In this document: in pieces, positions 14,710 through 22,916 of the stretch
Layout of the letters: each line of letters opens with the position of its first letter
How positions within the stretch are numbered: position 1 is the stretch's first letter
Source: Spirochaetaceae bacterium
GTDB lineage: Bacteria; Spirochaetota; Spirochaetia; DSM-27196; SLST01
Assembly: GCA_007118855.1 (NCBI GenBank)
Contig: SKQU01000259.1
Span: forward strand, 1 to 58,732
Length of the DNA stretch: 58,732 bases
Direction: 5' to 3'
The notes under the pieces: generated by a model
The model's input: the letters and a program-made list of their open reading frames with translations, nothing else
What the model was told of the DNA's origin: nothing
The model's database searches: none
Made by a program: the position numbers and the translations under genes

Positions 14710-17418
14710 ATGCGGTTTAACGGCAGGCGGCGCACCGCCCTGTTCCTCCTTGTGAGTCTTGCTGTCGTAGTAGCCGTGGTCGTCGGGGTTGCGGTCGGAG
14801 CCGCTATCGCGTCGGTCCGGAATATCCAGGAGATCTCCCGATCCACGGAGACCGAATCAGCCTTGCCGTCGGTCCTGATCGACCGGCACGGCCGGGAGAT
14901 CACCGAGCTCTTCGGCGAAGAGAAGCGCACCATCGTCTCCATAGAGGAGCTTCCCCGTCACCTGATCTACGCACTGATCACGCGCGAGGACCGGGCTTTC
15001 TTCCAGCACGGCGGGTTCAACCTCTGGCGGATGACCAGCGCGGCGGCCAATCTGGCCCTGAACTACGTCACCGGCGGTCGTGCCGGATACTTCTCCGGCG
15101 CGAGCACGATCACGCAGCAGCTGGCGAAGATGATGTACACCGACCAGAGCGTCACGATCGCCCGCAAGGTCCATGAGCTGTGGTGGGCGCTCCAGCTCGA
15201 GCGCCATCTCACGAAGTACGAAATCCTGGAGGAGTACTTCAACCGGATGCCCTTCGGGCACGGGACGTACGGGATAGAGGCCGCAAGCCAGTTCTACTTC
15301 GGTCACAGCGCCACGGAGCTCACCGTCGCCGAGTCGGTTCTGCTCGTCCTCCAACTCTCCAGTCCGAGTTTTCGCACCTACTCGCCCATCGCCAATCCGG
15401 AGAATGCCCGCGACCTGCAGCGAGAGATCCTCTCCCAGATGGTCGACCTGGGGTACACGACGCGCGAGCAGGCCGACGCGAGTTTCCAGGCGTACTGGGC
15501 CAACCACGACTACACCCGCAGCGCCAACACGGCGGCCTTCCTGGTACGCCTCGAGCGCGATCCTGCCCCCTGGTTCACCGAGCACGTGCGCATCCGGCTG
15601 CAGGACGAATTGCTGCTCGGGAGCGCCAATATCTACACCGACGGGTATCGAGTCCACACAACACTCGACCTCGACTACCAGAGGGCCGCTCAGCGACACC
15701 TGTGGGCCGGCATCCAGCAGGCCAACGAGACGTACCGCCGCAACCAGGCCGGGAACCAGGAGCGGATCGAGCGCTTCGTTCCCATGGTGGAGATGCTGTC
15801 GGTAGGGTTCGACGTGGAGAACATGCAGGTAGGCAGCGCCGCCGATCGCCGGAACGCAAAGGACTACTTCCGCGACGATCTGTCCCCTATCGTCGACATG
15901 GTCTCCATGATGTTCGACACAGGCGAGCAGGATGCGCTGCGCCAGGTGACCCGGGCGACCTATCTCGAGCGTCGGGCCCTTGCCGACCGAACCCGTGTAG
16001 AGGGTGCGCTCATCACCCTCGAGAACGAGACCGGGCATATCCTCGCGATGGTTGGAGGCAGCCCTTTTGAGGCGGGCAACCAGGTGAACCGGGCGATCAG
16101 CGCGATGCGCCCCCCCGGCAGCGCCTTCAAACCGCTCTACTATGCGGCGGCGATCGACAAGCGGACCGTCACCGCTGCGACCTCCTTTATAGACGCCCCG
16201 ATCGTCTTCTGGAACAACGACGGAACGCCCTACGCCCCCAAGAACTACAACGACGAATGGCGGGGCCCCACCCTCGTGCGTCATGCGCTTGCGACCTCGA
16301 TGAACGTCGTGTCGCTTCGCATACTCGATCAGGTTGGGTTCGCCGACGGACTCGGGACCGCAGGACGACTGCTGGGGCTGAACGAGACGCAGATGGTCCA
16401 GCGAGGGTTCGAGCCGCGCTATCCGGTAGGCCTGGGCACCGTGGCGGTGAGCCCGCTCCTCATGGCGCGAGCCTACGCAACCTTCCCGAGCGGGGGGCGC
16501 GAAGTAATACCCGTCTCGATCCGTTACATAGAAGACCGCCGGGGGAACACAATCCTTTCGCCGGCGCAGGACGTCGCACAGGAGCTCCTGCGAAAGGGGC
16601 CGAACGCGCAGATCGTATCGCCGCAAGCGGCGTACCTGATGGTCGATATGATGAAGAGCACGGTGGAGTACGGTACCTTGCGCAATCGTCGTCTGCTCGT
16701 GGGCGGATTCGACGAGATGCCCATGGCCGGCAAGACCGGCACGACGCAGAACTGGTCGGACGCCTGGACCGTAGGGTTCTCCCCCTACGTGACGACCGCC
16801 GTATGGCTCGGATTCGACCGTGGCGGCAGCAACAGTCTCGGCACCAACCAGACCGGCGCTCAGACCGCCGGGCCCATCTGGGCCTGGTACATGAAGGAGA
16901 TCCACAAGGAACTGCCTCCTCGTGAGTTCGAACGACCGTCAGGGCTCGTCGAGGTCACGGTTACGGCCCAAAGCGGGGCGCTGCCCACGGAAGACTACCG
17001 CGGGAGAACCATCCGCGAACTCTTCATCGCCGGAACCGAGCCCAAGACATTCGACACGGCCGAGACCTTCCATACCGATCGTCGCGACCGAATCGCTTCG
17101 CAGCTCTCCCGGCCCACGTCGCTCACGGCTGCCATAGGCGCTCAGAACTCGATCTTCTCCTCGCCTGCCGATACCGGGTCGCGCGGGAGTGAGCCTTCGG
17201 CCCCGAGCTTCGGCGCCGGCGTCAATCCGTTCCTCGACGATGTCGATGCGGACGTCCGCGAAGAAGCGCCGCCGGAGCCTGTCGAGCCGGAGCCTGTCGA
17301 GCCGGAGCCTGTCGAGCCGGAGCCTGTCGAGCCGGAGCCGGCTGAGGACCCGCTGCACGAGGAGCCGGACGACCCGGACGAGGACGACGACTCTGAACGG
17401 AATCCGTTACTGGACTAG
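14710..17418 (+). CDS. class A penicillin-binding protein (PBP1A-type)
   Basis: A bifunctional peptidoglycan synthase. A cytoplasmic N-terminus and one membrane helix (about residues 9-34) precede the GT51 glycosyltransferase domain (TREDRAFFQHGGFN, ASTITQQLAKMMYTD, KVHELWWALQLER, EEYFNRMPFGHGTYGIEAAS). The transpeptidase domain has SxxK in PGSAFKPLYYA, SxN in ATSMNVVSL and KTG in AGKTGTTQNW. After residue 800 a non-catalytic tail contains PEPVE repeats and an acidic end (DDPDEDDDSE). Length 902 exceeds many PBP1A proteins because of this tail. It is expected in the inner membrane facing the periplasm. The start has no Shine-Dalgarno. Confidence 0.95.
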   Translation: MRFNGRRRTALFLLVSLAVVVAVVVGVAVGAAIASVRNIQEISRSTETESALPSVLIDRHGREITELFGEEKRTIVSIEELPRHLIYALITREDRAFFQHGGFNLWRMTSAAANLALNYVTGGRAGYFSGASTITQQLAKMMYTDQSVTIARKVHELWWALQLERHLTKYEILEEYFNRMPFGHGTYGIEAASQFYFGHSATELTVAESVLLVLQLSSPSFRTYSPIANPENARDLQREILSQMVDLGYTTREQADASFQAYWANHDYTRSANTAAFLVRLERDPAPWFTEHVRIRLQDELLLGSANIYTDGYRVHTTLDLDYQRAAQRHLWAGIQQANETYRRNQAGNQERIERFVPMVEMLSVGFDVENMQVGSAADRRNAKDYFRDDLSPIVDMVSMMFDTGEQDALRQVTRATYLERRALADRTRVEGALITLENETGHILAMVGGSPFEAGNQVNRAISAMRPPGSAFKPLYYAAAIDKRTVTAATSFIDAPIVFWNNDGTPYAPKNYNDEWRGPTLVRHALATSMNVVSLRILDQVGFADGLGTAGRLLGLNETQMVQRGFEPRYPVGLGTVAVSPLLMARAYATFPSGGREVIPVSIRYIEDRRGNTILSPAQDVAQELLRKGPNAQIVSPQAAYLMVDMMKSTVEYGTLRNRRLLVGGFDEMPMAGKTGTTQNWSDAWTVGFSPYVTTAVWLGFDRGGSNSLGTNQTGAQTAGPIWAWYMKEIHKELPPREFERPSGLVEVTVTAQSGALPTEDYRGRTIRELFIAGTEPKTFDTAETFHTDRRDRIASQLSRPTSLTAAIGAQNSIFSSPADTGSRGSEPSAPSFGAGVNPFLDDVDADVREEAPPEPVEPEPVEPEPVEPEPVEPEPAEDPLHEEPDDPDEDDDSERNPLLD
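17271..17340 (+). repeat. 15-bp tandem repeat (GCCGGAGCCTGTCGA) in PBP tail
   Basis: Four perfect 15-bp units plus a 10-bp partial, encoding PEPVE repeats. The length is a multiple of three, so slippage would change tail length without a frameshift. Confidence 0.95.
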
Positions 17419-17426
17419 GAGTTTCG

Positions 17427-17816
17427 GTGCAGATCGATATCGAAGAGATCATCATCCGCAAACGTGTGCGCAAGAACCTCGGGGATCTCACCTCGCTCAT
17501 GGAAAGCCTTCGCCGCCATGGACTCCTCAATCCGATCGTCATCAGCAACCGCAACGAGCTCGTTGCCGGGCACCGAAGGACCGAGGCGGCCCGAAGGCTC
17601 GGGTGGAAGACGATCGAGGCGCGGATCGTTGACGACCGCGACGAGGGGGATCTCGTCGAAATGGAGATCGAGGAGAACACCCAACGCAAGAGCCTCACAC
17701 CGGACGAGCTTGCCGAAGCCTACCTGCGGCTCGACAAGATCAGAAACCCCGGCCTCTTCGGCCGCATCTGGAGGGCGATCAAAAAGTTCTTCCGCAGGCT
17801 CTTCGGCAGACGGTGA
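17427..17816 (+). CDS. small ParB/Srx-fold protein with amphipathic basic tail
   Basis: Residues 1-95 match the N-terminal ParB CTPase domain family: VRKNLGDLTSLMESLRRHGLL, then NPIVISNRNELVAGHRRTEAA, then IEENTQRKSLTPDELAEAY. The central helix-turn-helix and dimerisation domains of true ParB are absent. The last about 20 residues (GRIWRAIKKFFRRLFGRR) form a strongly cationic amphipathic helix suited to membrane binding. It starts 8 bp after the PBP stop and is probably co-transcribed with it. A chromosome-partition role is therefore doubtful; a membrane-associated nucleotide switch coupled to wall synthesis is a guess from structure and context. Confidence 0.8.
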   Translation: MQIDIEEIIIRKRVRKNLGDLTSLMESLRRHGLLNPIVISNRNELVAGHRRTEAARRLGWKTIEARIVDDRDEGDLVEMEIEENTQRKSLTPDELAEAYLRLDKIRNPGLFGRIWRAIKKFFRRLFGRR

Positions 17817-17834
17817 CCCAGCCGCGGGCACGGC

Positions 17835-19403
17835 CTACCAGATCTCACCGAACGCATGCGGCCGCTCGCAGTACTTGCACGTATAGCGGTCCAGAGCGGC
17901 GCGAAGGAACTCCGGCGTAACCGGTTCGTGATGTGACGGGTGGCTGATACAGTCCTCGTTCTTGCAGGTTATCCCCGGCAGATTGTAGACGCGAGGCGGC
18001 ATCCCCATCCGGTACTTCCGTACGACCCTGCCGTCCTTGACGATGTTGAGCGTACACCCGGGGGCACTTGCTCCGAGCATCTTGATCTCGTGTTCGGCGA
18101 GCTCAATGAGATCAGGAAGCGAGATCATGCCTTTGTGCGACCCTTCTCCGCCGGTGTAGACGCCGTGAGAGCTGATGCGGTCGAGCCCCAGGATCCTGCG
18201 GATCTTGTCGATCTGATCCCAGATCTCGCGGGGCGAGGAGTCGCGCCCTATATGATCGATGACGATCCCGTTCTGAACCGGTTTGATACCGACCTTGTAG
18301 TCCGGCTTGCTCCGTCGCAGCGCCTCGACCTCGTGGACGAAGTCGTCAGGATAGTCGGGCTCGCGCCGAACGGTTCCCTCGAACTCATCTCCAAGGTGGC
18401 CGGCAACCATCGCGATTTCAACCATGCGGGTGTAGTAGCCGTTCATGCTCTGCAGTTCCCAGGCGTTCAGCGGCGTGTCGTCGAGAAACGACGGAATCGT
18501 CGGTGTGATCTGGTGCCTCGGAAGCGGGTGGTAGAAGCGCGTATGCTCGTCGATCGATGCGAGGAAACTCTTGCGGAACGTCACCGACTCACGGAGCCGG
18601 TCTGCCTTGTCGAGCAACTGGTCGCCCATTCGCTCCAGCTGCAGCCGGGTGAAGTACCAGATTGGAGCCACGCGCTTCTGCGCGAGGTACTCGGCGATCC
18701 CGGAGAAGGTCCGCACGGCGTACCCGCACTCGTGCATACGCTGCACGTAGTGATCCGGCATCGATATCTCCTGCGGAGCCACCAGGTCGACCTCTACCTC
18801 ATGAAAGACCTGCAGCCCGTCGACCTTGGAGTGCACGGTCCTGCCGTGGAACAGGTCTCCCACGAGCGCAAGGTGGATGTGGGACCGGTCCCAGGAGAGC
18901 TGTTCGAGAAAGCTGAACTCGTCGAGGAACTCCTGCGTCGGATGTTCATGGCGCCCGTCGCCGCCGTTGATGAAGGAGGCCGACGGCAGGCCCTGCTTGC
19001 CCGTATACACGCCAACGGAATGCTCGAGCCACCGGCAGGTGCCTTCGAGTCGCGTCCGCAGTACGAAGATCGACTGATCCGAATACCCCACGAGCATCTT
19101 GATCGTGTCCGTGATGCTCTCCTTCTTGCTGAACGACGAGCCGGCGACCGCGAAGTCGTTGAGCTTCACCCGGTGGAACTTCGCGGCGTTACGGAAGGAC
19201 TCCTTCGTGCGGGTCGAGTCCTCCAGAAACAGGAGGTAGACACCGATCTCCGGCCGGTCGATGCGAAATCTTTCCACGATGCGCCGATCACCGTCGCGCA
19301 ACGACGCCTTCAGGAGTCTCGTCTGGTCGTAGAGGTAGACCTGCTCGTCGACGGAGAGGTCGCGAACAACCTGTATCGTGCGACCGGCGAACGGTGAGCT
19401 CAC
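17835..19403 (-). CDS. pyrBI: fused aspartate carbamoyltransferase catalytic-regulatory chain (PyrBI)
   Basis: The second pyrimidine-biosynthesis step, carbamoyl phosphate plus aspartate. Residues 1-350 are catalytic: EDSTRTKESFRNAAKFH (carbamoyl phosphate), RHEHPTQEFLDEF, and FYHPLPRHQ with NGYYTRMVEIAM. Residues 365-522 are a PyrI-like allosteric chain: VQNGIVIDHIGRDS, then a zinc site C-x4-C ... C-x2-C (CKNEDC and CKYC). The single-chain fusion is known in some spirochaetes and Thermotogales. The GTG start overlaps the P83/100-like gene's stop (GTGA). No other pyr gene is nearby. Nucleotide feedback control is expected from the regulatory domain. Confidence 0.95.
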   Translation of the reverse strand: MSSPFAGRTIQVVRDLSVDEQVYLYDQTRLLKASLRDGDRRIVERFRIDRPEIGVYLLFLEDSTRTKESFRNAAKFHRVKLNDFAVAGSSFSKKESITDTIKMLVGYSDQSIFVLRTRLEGTCRWLEHSVGVYTGKQGLPSASFINGGDGRHEHPTQEFLDEFSFLEQLSWDRSHIHLALVGDLFHGRTVHSKVDGLQVFHEVEVDLVAPQEISMPDHYVQRMHECGYAVRTFSGIAEYLAQKRVAPIWYFTRLQLERMGDQLLDKADRLRESVTFRKSFLASIDEHTRFYHPLPRHQITPTIPSFLDDTPLNAWELQSMNGYYTRMVEIAMVAGHLGDEFEGTVRREPDYPDDFVHEVEALRRSKPDYKVGIKPVQNGIVIDHIGRDSSPREIWDQIDKIRRILGLDRISSHGVYTGGEGSHKGMISLPDLIELAEHEIKMLGASAPGCTLNIVKDGRVVRKYRMGMPPRVYNLPGITCKNEDCISHPSHHEPVTPEFLRAALDRYTCKYCERPHAFGEIW

Positions 19404-20971
19404 GGGGCGATTCGAAGATCGTCAAGGGCGAGCGCGACGATCCGGTCGTCGGCGCTCTGCACCCACACCTTGTCTCCGCTGAAAGCGATGGTCGTGTACG
19501 GGTTCACGGCGATGACCGACCGGTCGACAAGCGCGAGCTCTGCGTCGAAGCGCCCGAGATGCCAGTCTCCGGCCGATCTGACGACCGCGTACACCCGTGC
19601 CGGGTCTCCCCGGACCTCCATCACGCTTGCGATGTGCACCTCATCCTCGCTTCGTCGCGTTTCGGCGAGCGTCGTGACATCGTAGTGGGCGAGCCGTCCC
19701 GACTCGCCGTCGGCGACGACCACGAGGAGGCGCTCGGCGTGGAACGTATACCTGCGGCTGACGATCCGGTCTTCTCGAGAGCGGTTGAGAAGCAGGCCCG
19801 TGACCGGGTTGATCTGGATCAGCTGGCCGAGAATCAGCCCGGCTTCGTCGCGTATGCGAAGGAAGTAGACAGGGGAGAGCGTGCCCGAGAGCCCACGGAC
19901 CTCTTCAGAGATCTCGCGCTCATCAAGGAGCGCGCGGGCGTCACGCGCGATGCGTTCGCGCTCGGCACGGACCCGGTCGGTCAGATCGGCTATCTCCTGC
20001 CGGTCGTCGATGATTGCCTCGCGCCGCTCTTCCGCGGCACGTCGCTCCTCCTCGAGCCGTCTCTCGCGCTCGGCGAGCTCTTCGTCTCTCGCCACGAGCT
20101 CTTCTTCGGCGGGCTCGCGCTCCTCCTCCGGCAATGCGGCGATCTCTTCGCGCTCGGCGGCGATCCGCTCTCGCTCCTCGGCGATCCGCGCCTCCTCCTC
20201 CGCGACGCGCTCCTCCTCCCGCAGAATGGCCTCTTCCTCGCGCGCGACCGTTTCCTCGCGCTCCTCGATTACCCGCTCGGTCAGATCGATCATCTCACGG
20301 CGCTCTTCAACACCGCGATCGTCGAGCGTGCGCAGCTCTTCGATCACGCGGTCGTCGGCGATTTCGCCCGGATCAACGGCGCCGATGACTCCGGGCGCGG
20401 CCGTCGTGGAAAGCGGGATGACGATGCGACTCTGACCCGGCCACTCGTCGTACCGTCGCGACAATCCGGCATTCGCCGCGGTGAGGTTCCCGGTGACGAC
20501 GGGTTTGTACCGTTCGCCGAAGAACTCCATGTTGCCGCGCACTACCGCATTATAGATCGTGATCCACCGCGCGAGCAGATCGGCGTCGGCAGGCGAATAA
20601 GTGTAGGCCTCCTGGAGGAAGCCCGAGATGATCCGTCTGAGGTTGTTGATGTGATCGACTCGTGCGCTCGCGAGCGGCACGATGATGTCGGCGTCGAAGC
20701 GGTCGCGAACCGCCGGATCCACCGCGTGGATCACGCGGTACCTGCCGGCGAGGACGAAATCGCTGGAGGCGGGACCGACGTCGACGCCGGCGCCGAGCGA
20801 GCGGCCGATACCGACGATCTCCTCTATCGTGTTGATCGTCTCGTACGGTCCGGTGTAGTTGATGAACTCCACGTCGCGGGTGCCAAGCTCTCGCAGCTCC
20901 TCCTCGGCGACGTCGAGTGCGAACAGGAATGGGGTGAGCAGCAGAAGCACTGCGATCAGACCTCGTCGCAT
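19400..20971 (-). CDS. P83/100 antigen family protein
   Basis: A signal peptide (residues 1-18, ...PFLFALDVAEEELRELG) is followed by a conserved N-terminal domain including ELGTRDVEFINYTGPY and NTIEEIVGIGRSLGAG. A long Glu/Arg-rich coiled coil spans about residues 205-345, and a C-terminal beta-rich, propeller-like domain ends the protein. This architecture and the opening motif match the spirochaete P83/100 (Borrelia p83/100, Treponema homologues) family, a periplasmic or envelope protein of unresolved function. Length 523 is shorter than Borrelia P83/100. GGAGG precedes the ATG. It is 4-bp coupled to pyrBI, an odd pairing. Confidence 0.85.
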   Translation of the reverse strand: MRRGLIAVLLLLTPFLFALDVAEEELRELGTRDVEFINYTGPYETINTIEEIVGIGRSLGAGVDVGPASSDFVLAGRYRVIHAVDPAVRDRFDADIIVPLASARVDHINNLRRIISGFLQEAYTYSPADADLLARWITIYNAVVRGNMEFFGERYKPVVTGNLTAANAGLSRRYDEWPGQSRIVIPLSTTAAPGVIGAVDPGEIADDRVIEELRTLDDRGVEERREMIDLTERVIEEREETVAREEEAILREEERVAEEEARIAEERERIAAEREEIAALPEEEREPAEEELVARDEELAERERRLEEERRAAEERREAIIDDRQEIADLTDRVRAERERIARDARALLDEREISEEVRGLSGTLSPVYFLRIRDEAGLILGQLIQINPVTGLLLNRSREDRIVSRRYTFHAERLLVVVADGESGRLAHYDVTTLAETRRSEDEVHIASVMEVRGDPARVYAVVRSAGDWHLGRFDAELALVDRSVIAVNPYTTIAFSGDKVWVQSADDRIVALALDDLRIAP

Positions 20972-20992
20972 GGCAACCTCCGTCGTTCTTCT

Positions 20993-20998
20993 ACTATA
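20993..20998 (-). promoter_or_regulatory. -10 element upstream of the P83/100-pyrBI pair
   Basis: Minus strand GG-TATAGT, followed about 14 nt later by GGAGG and then the ATG. No good -35 hexamer is seen at 17 bp (ATGCAA). Confidence 0.45.
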
Positions 20999-21033
20999 CC
21001 GCGATCTGCGCCGATTTGCATAGGTTCACCCCC

Positions 21034-22809
21034 TCACCGCTGCCCCGCGAGGAGGCGAACCGTGGAGAGCGCGTACTCACGCACCTGTCGCGAGTAGTTT
21101 GCCTGCGCGACGGTCAGGAGCGCCTGCGCCACATCAGGGTGCAGATACCCTCCCCGGTGAAGGTGAACCGACTCAACGAAGGCGACAACTGCGTGACCGA
21201 GCGCATTGTCCGGGCCTTCGCGCGCATTGCGACGCACGATATTCGCGAGCCGGGCGGCGAGCTCGCGGTCGATGGGAGTTCCCAGACGGCCCATGCTCGC
21301 GAGGATCGACGTCTGAAGCGTCGCGTCGGTCTCATGAGACAGCAGACGCGCGAGAAACCGGGCGGTCGCGAGGTCTCCGATCTCGCCGAGCACGTAGATC
21401 GCCTCCTCACGGGCCCGTCGCGGCGCGCTCAGGGCCCCGAACTGGGAGAGCTGCCCGAAGTACGGAGATCCGGCCACGTGCTCGCTGAGCTGCAGAAGGT
21501 AGGGGTAGCGGCCCGCGAGATCATGGCCCGCCCGCACTCGCGCGGCGACATCGGCCATCGCCACGTTCTGCTCGGTCTGGCCGCCCGCGAGAAGTCGTGC
21601 CCGCAGGGCAAGGTAGTCTACCGACCGCTCGTAGGCGGTCAGGTCGGGCCGTCCTTCAAGAGCGCCGGGTGCTACCCCGCGTCGTGCCGGATCGCCTCGC
21701 GCCTGCGGCCACGCCCCGCCCGGCGTGAGCCCGGCCGGATAGGCGTAGGTCACCCATGTGCCGGTAGGAACAACCGCCTCACCCGCAGGAGAGAGGCCGA
21801 GCGACACCGGACGGTCGGGCAGTTGGACCCGCCACACCGGTTCGGCCTCGCGTGACCAGGCTTCGAGCGTCCCGGTGCCCGTCACGAGGAGGAGATCCGC
21901 CGGGGCGGTCGCGCGCAGCTCCGGCGTCGCGGATGTCTCGGGCCTCGCAACGACCGCGACGGCCGCGACCGCGCTTCCTGAATCCGGCCGAACCCTCCAG
22001 GCAAGGATCCCTTGCGGCGTGATCCGCGACAGCATTCCGTCGTCGCTGATCACGAAGATGTCGCCCCTTGACCCGACGAGAAGCGTGTGGATCGCGGAGC
22101 CGACGTCGGCCCGCCACAGCGGTTCGAGCGCGGCGTCTACGGCGATCACCCGCCCGTCCGCGGAGCCGGCAAGGATCGCCTGCCCGGTGACCCCGAGCAC
22201 CGTCGCCACCTCGCCGAGGTAGCGACGACCGAGCAGGCGCCCGTCGGTCGACACGAGGAGGAGCTCGCCTCCCGTGCCGGAGACGAGCAGGCTGCCGTCC
22301 GGGACCAGAACCGGTGCGGTGCTGACCCGGGTCTCCAGATCAATGCCCCAGATGAGCCGACCCGTATGTGTACGCGCCTCCACCGTCGCCGGTTCCCGGA
22401 CCGTCAGGACCAGACCGCTCTGCGTCACCACGGGCGCGAAGGGGCGCCCGGCGGTGACACGGGCCTGCCAGATCAGCCGGCCGTCCCGGTTCAGCGCAAC
22501 GAGCCCCCCGTTCTCCAGCGTGACGTAGATGGTCTGGTCCGGCCCCACGACCAGCCCGCCCGCCGGGCGAACCCCCAGGTCGGTTCGCCAGATCATCGTC
22601 CCGCCGGGATCAACGGCGTAGAGGTACCTGTCGCCGGTGGCGTAGTAGACAATACCGTCCGGGGCAAAGGCAACGGGCCCGACCGTTACCCCGCCCGCGA
22701 TGAACCGCCACGACCAGGGGGGTAGCGGAGCAGCGTCGAGCAACGCCGGCGCAAGACAGAGGAAACAGACGAGCGCGCCCCCCAGGAGCTGCCGAAGTCG
22801 AGGTCGCAC
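21034..22809 (-). CDS. secreted PQQ-like beta-propeller protein with HEAT-type C-terminus
   Basis: A signal peptide (residues 1-26) is followed by a WD/PQQ-type propeller of about 380 residues with repeated blades such as GIVYYATGDRYLYAVDPGGTMIW and TIYVTLENGGLVALNRDGRLIW. The C-terminal 180 residues are helical with HEAT-like units (EEAIYVLGEIGDLATARFLARLL; QTSILASMGRLGTPIDRELAARL). No enzyme motif is seen; a periplasmic binding or scaffold function is inferred. The start is GTG with no Shine-Dalgarno, but a TTGCTG-17-TAGCAT promoter ends exactly 6 nt before it. Divergent from rex. Confidence 0.8.
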   Translation of the reverse strand: MRPRLRQLLGGALVCFLCLAPALLDAAPLPPWSWRFIAGGVTVGPVAFAPDGIVYYATGDRYLYAVDPGGTMIWRTDLGVRPAGGLVVGPDQTIYVTLENGGLVALNRDGRLIWQARVTAGRPFAPVVTQSGLVLTVREPATVEARTHTGRLIWGIDLETRVSTAPVLVPDGSLLVSGTGGELLLVSTDGRLLGRRYLGEVATVLGVTGQAILAGSADGRVIAVDAALEPLWRADVGSAIHTLLVGSRGDIFVISDDGMLSRITPQGILAWRVRPDSGSAVAAVAVVARPETSATPELRATAPADLLLVTGTGTLEAWSREAEPVWRVQLPDRPVSLGLSPAGEAVVPTGTWVTYAYPAGLTPGGAWPQARGDPARRGVAPGALEGRPDLTAYERSVDYLALRARLLAGGQTEQNVAMADVAARVRAGHDLAGRYPYLLQLSEHVAGSPYFGQLSQFGALSAPRRAREEAIYVLGEIGDLATARFLARLLSHETDATLQTSILASMGRLGTPIDRELAARLANIVRRNAREGPDNALGHAVVAFVESVHLHRGGYLHPDVAQALLTVAQANYSRQVREYALSTVRLLAGQR

Positions 22810-22815
22810 AGGCCC

Positions 22816-22844
22816 ATGCTATCATCACTACCGCGCCACAGCAA
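22816..22844 (-). promoter_or_regulatory. sigma-70-like promoter of the propeller/HEAT gene (leaderless type)
   Basis: Minus strand TTGCTG, 17-bp spacer, TAGCAT, then 6 nt, then the GTG start. The predicted transcription start coincides with the start codon. It is back-to-back with the rex promoter only a few bases away, so the two probably compete or share control. Confidence 0.5.
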
Positions 22845-22848
22845 TCGG

Positions 22849-22878
22849 TTGGCCCGTCGGTCCTGCCTGGGGTATAAT
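22849..22878 (+). promoter_or_regulatory. sigma-70 promoter of rex
   Basis: TTGGCC, 18-bp spacer, consensus TATAAT. It predicts a leader of about 32 nt carrying GAGGAG before the rex ATG. No convincing Rex operator (TTGTGAA-N4-TTCACAA) was found, so autoregulation is not supported. Confidence 0.7.
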
Positions 22879-22916
22879 CCAGCAAAGCCTGATTGGCCGA
22901 CGAGGAGCGCCATCTC

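Noticed and set aside
14857-16905. 682-aa minus-strand ORF opposite the PBP gene
   Set aside because: High GC gives long open antisense frames; the protein is low-complexity Gly/Arg/His-rich with no domain, while the plus strand encodes a clear PBP.
20014-20435. Ser/Arg-rich plus-strand ORFs opposite the P83/100 coiled coil
   Set aside because: They arise from the Glu/Arg codon bias of the coiled coil read on the other strand, not from a gene or DNA repeat array.
22810-22916. Rex operator in the rex promoter region
   Set aside because: No sequence close to TTGTGAA-N4-TTCACAA was found on either strand.
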